Translations under genes and position numbers: made by a program
The notes under the pieces: model-generated
What the model was told of the DNA's origin: nothing
What the model saw: the letters and a program-made list of their open reading frames with translations, nothing else
Database searches by the model: none
Assembly: GCA_029876055.1 (NCBI GenBank)
Contig: CM056877.1
Span: 3,596,001 to 3,660,000 of the forward strand
Length of the DNA: 64,000 nucleotides
Source of the DNA: Madurella fahalii
Taxonomy: Eukaryota > Ascomycota > Sordariomycetes > Sordariales
Direction of reading: 5' to 3'
Shown here: one piece after another, positions 56,755-64,000 of the stretch
Numbering within the stretch: position 1 is the first letter of the stretch
Layout of the letters: each line of letters opens with the position of its first letter

Positions 56755-58988
56755 ATGTTGCGTCCCGCAACACCGCTGTCGGTGCTGCTTTTTGCGGCAT
56801 TCGCCCTGCTCTTGCTCTCCGTTCTGTCAACCCCCATTATCAGCGCCATTCCGCTGGGCAGTTGGAATGGGGTCGACTTCGGCGTCTTCGGGTACTGCGA
56901 ACCAAATGGCTGCACTCCTGTAGAGATTGGCTATGACGTTCGTGAGTCTTCGCTCTGTCTCGTAACCTCGTTCGAATGCTGTGAAGCTCATAAACCACTA
57001 TGCTAGGCCCTTTGAGTTCCAACGACTTCGACCTTCCTTCTTCAACTCGATCCACTCTTTCGACTCTCCTCATCGTCCACCCCGTCGCCGCCTTCATCAC
57101 GCTCGTCATGTTCGTTCTCGCCGTCGTCGCCCACATGCATAGCCCGTCCCACTCAGCTAGGTACTTGCTGGTGCTGTTCATCGTCGGCATCATCAATTTC
57201 CTCATCTGCCTCTTGAGCTTCCTCGTCGATGTCCTGCTCTTCGTGCCCCACCTGGCCTGGGGATCATATGTCGTGCTTGCCGCTACGATCCTGGTTGCGC
57301 TCAGCGGGCTGGTCTCATGCGCCATGCGAAGAACAATTGTGAGCAGGAAGGCAAGGAAGAAGCGAATTGCTCAAAATGCCGAGATGAGTGGTGAGAACTA
57401 CTACAACCGGCAGGCCCAACAAGGACCTGCCCCGGTGAGCCCGGGCACCCTGCAGCCTACGGTCCCGATGATTAGCGGCGCCAACGGGGCCGCCGATACG
57501 TTGCCCGAATTCGCTTCTTTCGAGAAGAAAGATGATCGAAGCAGTGATGAGAGAGTACCTCTTACCGCACGGAGCCCGTCGGACAGGTCGCCAGGCGCCT
57601 TCACACATGACCAGTCAACCACGTTGGTAGGCGACGCAATGAGCTCATCCGATGTGGTACCCCTGCGTTCAATGACTCCAGGCTCCCGAGATCAGTATGG
57701 AAATCCAATACCGCCGCAAGATGGATACCCCTTGAGGCAGCCATCGTATGAGCGGGTGAACTCGCCCGGAAGGGGCGGGATGGGTTATCGAGGTCGTGGC
57801 GGATACCCTGGGCCTGGCAGAGGCGGCTACGGTGGCTACGGCACCCCACCAGGAGGCCGCGGGGGATATGGCCCGCCAGGCCGTGGAGGTTTTGGCCCGC
57901 CGCCTGGTGGTAGAGGAGGTTACGGGGCCTCTCGACGGGGCTACGGAGGACCCTCCATGCGCGGCGGACGGCCGCCACCACCACCAAATTATCAAGGACC
58001 CCAGGGCTCGTATGACAGGAGACCCTCGCCCGCCGGTCCATACGGTCCAGCTCCGTATGGCGCCAGACAGACATCGCCCGGCCCGCCATCTGCTCCTGGC
58101 TACATGAACCAGTCCATGTCCAACGTCTCCGCTGTGAGTTACGACGCGTACAACCCCGACCGAGACGATCTCCCACGGGCCGAATCCCCTCCGCCCCTGC
58201 CGGGGATCGAGGATGGCGCGCGGTCGGGGCAACCAGTCGAAATGGATGCGGCAGCTGGCAGCCCAGCACACGCGCCGCGCGGGTTTGGACAGTTTGGCAT
58301 TCGAGACAGCGATTCTGATGTTGCGGGCATGTTGGCTCTGCAGCAAGCAAGAGCTTCCGACCGGCATGATACGTACATGAGCGAGGCGAGCAGATACAGC
58401 CAAGAAGAGTAAGGAGTTCCCCTTTCAATTACCCTCCAGTCTGCCATTTAGTACTAACCCTGCCGTTAAAGGAATACCTATGTGCCGCCAAGGCATGCAT
58501 GGAACCAAGGGCCGGGAAGAAACTCACCTCGTATGCCATCGCCCCTGAATATAGCCGCCCGTCCCGCCGAGCTTCCGGACCGCGGGAGCCCCGCCCCGCA
58601 ACCCGTACCGGCCGCCGGTGAGTACTACGAAGACGTCGATCCCCGCTTCGCAGCGTCTCCCACTGCCCGCAGACCAACGACGCCTCCCATCCAAGCGACG
58701 ACTAACCCCTACGAGGATATTCCCCAAGGCTCCCGCAGCCCGGCGGAGTCTGAGCGTTCCACTTTCACCTCGATATCGCAGCGAGGCATTAACCCCCGCT
58801 GGAACCCGCCCGCGCCGCCCCCGTTGGCACAGGGCTACGGGGCCAACGTGCCGCCCAGGCGACCGGTGAACCGCGCTGCCGACGTAGTCCCCGGGCCAAA
58901 CCCGGACTTTGACCTGCCCGCTCGCGGCGCTCCTAGGACAAACGGCGCATCGGTTCCCGACAGCTCTTATCCGGCAGCGTCATTATGA
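56755..58988 (+). CDS. palI: pH-response regulator PalI/Rim9
   Basis: Plasma-membrane component of the Pal/Rim ambient-alkaline sensing pathway; it assists the sensor PalH/Rim21 upstream of PacC cleavage. Exons are 56755-56941, 57007-58408 and 58472-58988, giving 701 aa. Four membrane segments fit the SUR7/PalI family: residues of about 8-33 (PLSVLLFAAFALLLLSVLST), then TLLIVHPVAAFITLVMFVLA, YLLVLFIVGIINFLICLLSF and SYVVLAATILVALSGLVSCA. The extracellular loop holds LGSWNGVDFGVFGYCEPNGC, with conserved Gly-Tyr-Cys and Cys. The long cytosolic tail is disordered, with a Gly/Arg/Tyr/Pro-rich stretch (for example GRGGYPGPGRGGYGGYG) and Pro-rich ends, as usual in filamentous ascomycetes. The last intron removes an apparent stop at 58410. 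Confidence 0.94.
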
Positions 58989-59449
58989 GTGGAAAGTCGG
59001 AGACTTTTAACTGTTAATAATATCCTCAAACCCTCGCGTCACGTATAACTCGGGAGACGCATCATGAGGGCCACAATACCACGGCGCCGGGCCAGATTCC
59101 CTTTTTAGTTCCTTAAAATTCTTGCTAATACTGGGCTGCTGAATGCTACGTCGGAGGATTTCTGCTGCTCCAATCTACGATCCATGTCGCTATCCCCGTC
59201 CGAATTTCAGTCTAGAACATTCAATGAATAACATACCAAGCTACAACAGCAAAGCACAAAAGAATGATGCTAACCGGCCTCAGTGTACCAAGTCGGGCTT
59301 CGGAAATGAGGAAATAAGGAAAAAGAGCCCAATAAAGGTCCTCCAGCCAAAAATAGCTATCATTACCAGCCGAGTTGCGTCTCCAAAGTAAATTTCCTTC
59401 ACCGCACCCAGCGCCAGACCATGCCGGTCGGACATAGAGCCCTTGTCGT
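58989..59449. other. Intergenic: convergent 3' flanks
   Basis: About 460 bases between palI and the minus-strand proline-rich gene. A minus-strand frame at 59280-59462 encodes a hydrophobic peptide (ATRLVMIAIFGWRTFIGLFF) without other support. Confidence 0.5.
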
Positions 59450-59703
59450 CTAATGTTCCCAAGTCGGCTTCCTGACGACTTGATTCTTCTCAAGCTTGTC
59501 GAGAAAGCTGCCGGTTCCCACATCTCTGCCACCCGTCCAACCCTTTTCTGTGTAGATCGGCAGCGTGGTCCTTTCGATCAATGGTTTTGCGTGACCACTC
59601 CCGGCACTGTTGACCTCTCTGATGCTCAGCGTTTGTAGCTGATCTTGTTCATCGACGCCCAGGCTCTCTCGGTAGAGCCTCCACGAGGCCGGAAACGCTC
59701 CCC
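59450..59703 (-). pseudogene. Out-of-frame 3' coding tail of the adjacent proline-rich gene
   Basis: From about 59703 down to a TAG at 59450, a second minus-strand frame reads strongly protein-like sequence, including SWRLYRESLGVDEQDQLQTL, HAKPLIERTTLPIYTEKGW and GSFLDKLEKNQVVRKPTWEH. It is offset by one base from the upstream gene. A CCCC run at 59700-59703 lies at the junction. A one-base loss there, biological or an assembly error, would explain it. Not a separate gene in my view. Confidence 0.6.
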
Positions 59704-61473
59704 ACCGATGACGCCAAACTTATTCCCCGTGCAGCGGTAGTCGTGATCGCCCGAGATATGTTCCGTGTTTCTGGCCAATCCTTCCGGCCCAGCATAGAAC
59801 TGCCGGCTGGCGTCGCTCGTTACATTGGAGGGACATTCTCGTTGATACCTGAGGTCCCTAAGCGGATACTTCTCGTGCCAGTTCTCGGGTATCGGCGTGT
59901 ACCGCCCATCGTAATTCGAGGGCAGGCCGTCCGGGAAGTACTGCTTGATTCTCTCGAGCGGCAGCGTATCATATACCGTGCGTTTGGTCCGACCCCCTCC
60001 CTCGGCAGCCACGGCGGCAGGCACCGGGGAGAGGAGGGGGGAAGAAGGCCAGAGACTGGAAGAAGGCGGCGAGATGGGGCCATAATCTTTCTCCTCCGGG
60101 GTGGAATGTGACACTTTGGTGGCACCGCCTGTTAGGTGACTGTAGTCAAGCTCAGTCTGGAAACTAAGACCAGGTTTATACGAGAAGTCAGTCGACTGCC
60201 CGGGCGGGAAGAATTTTGATGTCCGTCGCATCCGGGTATCCTGGCTTTCTTGCCGAAGGACCTTAGACGTGGCTTCGTATGTAGACGACTTAAATTGACG
60301 CTGACCTGGTGGGCCTGCTGTCAGGGGCTTAGGCAGTCCGGCTGCGGCCGCTGTTGCGCCGTACGTATGATTAGCCTGGCGGTTCTTGTATGGGTCTGGG
60401 GTTATGGATGGGAGGGAGAAAGGAGTGTCGGGACGACCGAGGCTAAGATTGCCAGTTCGAGCCCGTGCCAGGGTTTTCTGAGCAGCCTTTTGCATTGGAT
60501 TGGGGTAGGAGGCCAAGTTGGTAAGCCCCTTGACGGTAATATGCAACGAAGCCAAGGTGTCTTCGAAAGCAGCGCTGTCGTCGTCTTCCAACCTGGCGGG
60601 GGGTGGCAAGTTACCTGAACGGGTGTTGGGCATCGACATCCCGGCAGCTGTAGCAGATTTCTCCTGTTCTGATAATGGGCTGACTGCCCGGTCGTAGTTT
60701 TGTTGAAGTGGAGAGTATTGCCGCAGAGTGGCTGCCGCGGACGGAGGCGAGACTGGTGCCTTAGCCTTGGGGGACAGCGACGTGAGGAGGGCGTCCGGTA
60801 AAGGTAAGAACGGTTCGCCGGTAGACAATCGCAAGGGCTGCGGATACCGATTCGTTCTGGGGCGACGAGCTGGTGGCTGGAGTGGTGTAACCGCCTTCGG
60901 GTTGTAAATAGAGCCGACTGTAGTGTAGGTAGGCTGCTTGTTCACGTCCGGGCCTATAGACGAAGATATCAACAAGTTAGACGAAGGAAGCACGGAATCT
61001 ATCAGAGCCGTGGCCTTTGCAAACATCTTAGACTAAACTCCCTGGGGATGAAGATGGAGGAGTAGAGTAAGTGCGGGGTGTGGGAGCTGCGCGGCAGAAA
61101 GAAACAGTCTCAAGCTGTCGGGAGGAGGCGTCGTGATCAATACAGGAAACTTTGTAGGAACGTGGCTGGCGCGTGAACAACACAAAATGTTCATTGTTTG
61201 GTGTGCGGAGAAAGGGATAATTGGCCAGTGAAATAGACGGTGTCGGCCGAGGACGATGATGGGGATGTTAGGCTGGAGAAGAGGGAGTGGAATTGACATA
61301 CCATCTGACTTTAACATCTCATCCTTGTTTCTGGGACCCTTTGGCGGCTGGGAAGAAGACCCGATTTGGTTATTGGGACTCATATTTGCGGAAAGAGTGG
61401 TAGAGGTGTTATCGTAGGGCAGTGGACCGGGGCTCGGGGGGACGGAAGGCGCACGCCCGGAGGTGTGATCCAT
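59626..61473 (-). CDS. Unrecognised proline/serine-rich protein, probably frameshifted near its C terminus
   Basis: Family not recognised. Exons are 61473-61302 and 60953-59626, giving 499 aa as read. The N terminus MDHTSGRAPSVPPSPGPLPY is Pro/Ser-rich, and the 348-nt intron (CTATAG acceptor, TCTAAC branch) joins it to PDVNKQPTYTTVGSIYNPKA. Residues of about 75-330 are low-complexity with a possible helix (DSAAFEDTLASLHITVKGLT). The C-terminal third looks conserved and folded: VYDTLPLERIKQYFPDGLPS, YTPIPENWHEKYPLRDLRYQ and DHDYRCTGNKFGVIGGE. The last 25 or so residues to the stop at 59626 appear off-frame relative to a better continuation to 59450. An alternative start at 61026, inside the intron, would give a different N terminus (MFAKATALIDSVLPSSNLLI). 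It is convergent with palI. Confidence 0.7.
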
Positions 61474-64000
61474 TCGTGGGCGAGGGAAGGTAGCGTTTCA
61501 AGGCGGCCAGCAACAGCAAGGAGTAGGTAAATAAATTTCCCACGTCCCGTGAATTGGAGTCACACTTTTTGCCCCGATGTTTGGAACATACCGTGACTGG
61601 AAGGCAGTAAGTTGTCTTCCCGACCGCAGGACTCCCTCCACAAGACCGCAGGAAAACGAACGGGAAATGATGGGGATAAAGCCGCAATGGCAAACCGCGT
61701 GCACTACTCAATGACGCCCGTAGTTCTTTTTCCCAAATCAGCCAGGTTGAGTGCTATGGATTTCCATCTGATGAGATAACAACGCATGTTCTGGATGTCG
61801 ATGGGCGAAATCCGCAAGTGAAGAAACAGAGCCGAAGGGAAGGAGGAAGGACTAAGGAGAAGAAGAGAATTTAACGACCAGAAAGTGTGGCAGCCACTAG
61901 ATAGTTCTTTCCCCAACGAGCTGGGAGTATTCAGAGACGGACCACGCGCACCGGCCTACGCTTTCCCTCAGCACTTCACTAGTGCACACACGAAAAATCC
62001 GAGCACCGCGAGTCGCGTTGGCGCGTGGTCAATATGCAGGCACAATGCTAACAGGAGGAAATACCCAAAGCATCCCTTCCGTGGTGATAGAAACGAGCAC
62101 ATAACGTCATTACGCCCCCAGTTCTTCGGCAAACCAACGGTGCCTGGTAGATCCGAAGGGGAACCAGTTATTCCGTGTAAAGCAAGTTGTTGCGGCTCGT
62201 GGCCGGGAACGGTACCCAGTCTGACGTGCACCTTCCTGTACTGCCGTCCAGCAGACAAAGCAGTGACACCAAGACTGAACACCTTTGCGCGGCTGAGCGC
62301 TACCTAGCAACCTCCCGTGAGAGCACTCAGAAGGAACTGGAGCATGTACGCGACGGGACTGCAGCGCGGATAGAAAGGCAGCGGGGGTATTCTGGCGAGC
62401 GGGATGCTGGCTGAGGAGCTCCTGCACATGGTGGCGAGTGCGACGATCCCGCTCGCTCCGCCCTCCGCGACGGCCTTCAATGGAAACATCCGTCGAGACC
62501 CCTCTAGCTTAGGTCGGACCACACCCGCATTAGCTCCATACCGTAGCCATCATGGAGCCGTTCAATTCTTCTAGGGCATCTCTAGCGTAAGATCTCCGAG
62601 CCCGAGTCCGAGCCCCGCGAGTTGGGTTGAACACGGAGGCACCCTTTGGCAACGAAGCAGCCGGCAGCTTCTTTACAATGAGTGACTTCGCCCTTATTTC
62701 CGCACTGTCTTGTCAACGAGTCTCAGGCATAAAATCTCATTTGGCCATTCTGGCCGACATGCTTTCAGCAATATTCGACTTGTTGGAGGATAATGAAGGG
62801 CTCGAGTATGTCGTCCCTACCGGAAAATAGGTGACGGGGAATTGGGACTCCGGGTCGTAAGTGTCATGAGGAGTGTCGAAAACGATGAATGTACGCAAAT
62901 CCCATCTCTCCGTTGCCAAGAATCTGGTCGCAGAGTGGCTATTTTGCACGTCAGATGGGATCAGATTCTTCTTTTGTAGGATCTTAAGAGCAATGTGACG
63001 AGTTCTTCGCTGGAGGTCTATGCTTTGGTCTAGTGAGGGCTACTGGGCAAGACGATGGTAAGAACTCGTTTCGCGTCTGTCCTATTTCGAGCTCGCCGAT
63101 TGTTTGCCAAAACCTTGCAATAATGCAGATGCTTCGGACCACGATATAAGACGACAGGTTGACATGTCCCTCTTCTGGCTTGAAGGTGGTCGGTCGGAAG
63201 GCGATGAAGGTCGAGGTCAGGTGAAATAGAGTCGGCCGAAGTGGGGGGTCAAAGCTCGCTTATCATTGGTCCAGCGATTCAGCCTTGGTACTGTACCTGA
63301 GATGTAAGTAACCCTTGTGCATGTATCCGTAATCGTGGATAGAACCACCACACCGACCCTCATCGGGCCACAGTTCATTGAACTAGGTTACCTACCTTAG
63401 TGTTCTCTCCTCTCCTCTGCCATCTAATATCTAATGCCTAAACTATAACAGGTTTCTTTCTAGGCGCTATGATAGTCTTAAAACCTGCATAGACTGGCCG
63501 TAGGGATGCTGCGGCTCGCACTAGTGTCGTGTAAATCAGTATTATTCGGACCATTGTTGGCGGGCATGTGTTGGTCGGAGTATACGCAGGCGACTGTACG
63601 CTCAACCATCATCAGCGTGTTACATCGACTGCAGGTCGTACGTGTGGAATGGCAAATTATTGCTCGCTATTAAAATGCCAGCACGTTCTTTTGGGTGAGA
63701 AACTTTTCCACTTTATGCAAACCTTGGGGAGAAGCTGTCGACGTTGCTCTCTTGGTCTCGTTCCCTTGGGGTTGAATCGCAGTGTGTGACCGGCCAAGTA
63801 TGAGAGACTCTGTGTGCCAGAAGCGCGGGTAGGCGTCGTTGCTTTCGCCAGAAAATTAACGGAGGCCGTTCCTTCTGTCCTTCCTGTGACAGAGGGAGGT
63901 GTGGGCGAGTAACATGCAACTTCATCATTGAAGTTCCGGCACATCCCAGAACGGTATTTAGCGTTGGGCCGTGCATATTTTCTGGAATAACTCTGGCGGA
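61474..64000. other. Gene-poor right end
   Basis: About 2.5 kb. The first 400 bases should be the promoter/5' UTR of the proline-rich gene. The rest has only short, domain-free ORFs on both strands. No repeats or RNA genes recognised. A gene could begin beyond the right edge. Confidence 0.5.

Noticed and set aside
59280..59462. 60-codon hydrophobic minus-strand ORF downstream of the proline-rich gene
   Set aside because: It starts from a non-ATG codon or a late ATG, has no exon partner, and lies in a convergent 3' region.

Overview
This window is nuclear chromosomal DNA from a filamentous ascomycete, most likely a Sordariomycete (Sordariales/Chaetomiaceae-like). The reasons are: compact genes with many 50-70 nt introns (GTRNGY donors, CTRAY branch sites, YAG acceptors); filamentous-ascomycete families (PalI/RIM9, an AspE-type septin, a Zn2Cys6/fungal_trans regulator); and a typical 460-aa fungal EF-1alpha. 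Genus assignment is inference. I reconstructed exons by hand from splice signals and reading-frame continuity. I found no rRNA, tRNA, CRISPR array, intact transposon or secondary-metabolite cluster.

Layout, left to right: a Zn2Cys6 transcription factor (-, runs off the left edge); importin beta-1 kap95 (-); 2-isopropylmalate synthase (-) with a consensus CPC1/Gcn4 site upstream; an intronless ferric reductase (-); MICOS subunit Mic19 (+), convergent with tRNA-wybutosine protein Tyw3 (-); a GPI-anchored fasciclin protein (-); PAPS reductase (-), divergent from phosphoserine phosphatase (+); EF-1alpha (+), convergent with mitochondrial Sls1 (-); a divergent NAP-family histone chaperone (-); a repeat-rich shared promoter; a highly charged repeat/single-helix protein (+); Nse3 of the Smc5/6 complex (+), convergent with the small splicing factor SF3B5 (-); a MYND-like zinc protein (+); an AspE-like septin (-); an ADCK1-like mitochondrial atypical kinase (-); the pH-signalling protein PalI/Rim9 (+); and an unrecognised proline-rich protein (-) whose 3' end appears frameshifted.

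Most genes are unrelated housekeeping functions, so this is not one operon-like system. Loose themes are amino-acid and sulfur assimilation (Leu4, Ser2, Met16), mitochondrial biology (Mic19, Sls1, ADCK1-like), genome maintenance and chromatin (Nse3, NAP) and iron/pH response (ferric reductase, PalI).

The parts most worth a second look are the 38.2-40.7 kb interval, the probable frameshift near 59.70 kb, and the repeated use of tiny first coding exons. In the 38.2-40.7 kb interval, a NAP gene with an internal 75-bp duplication, a 59-bp tandem array between 75-bp direct repeats, and a gene built of 10-11-residue charged repeats lie side by side. I did not find a clearly novel multi-gene system.
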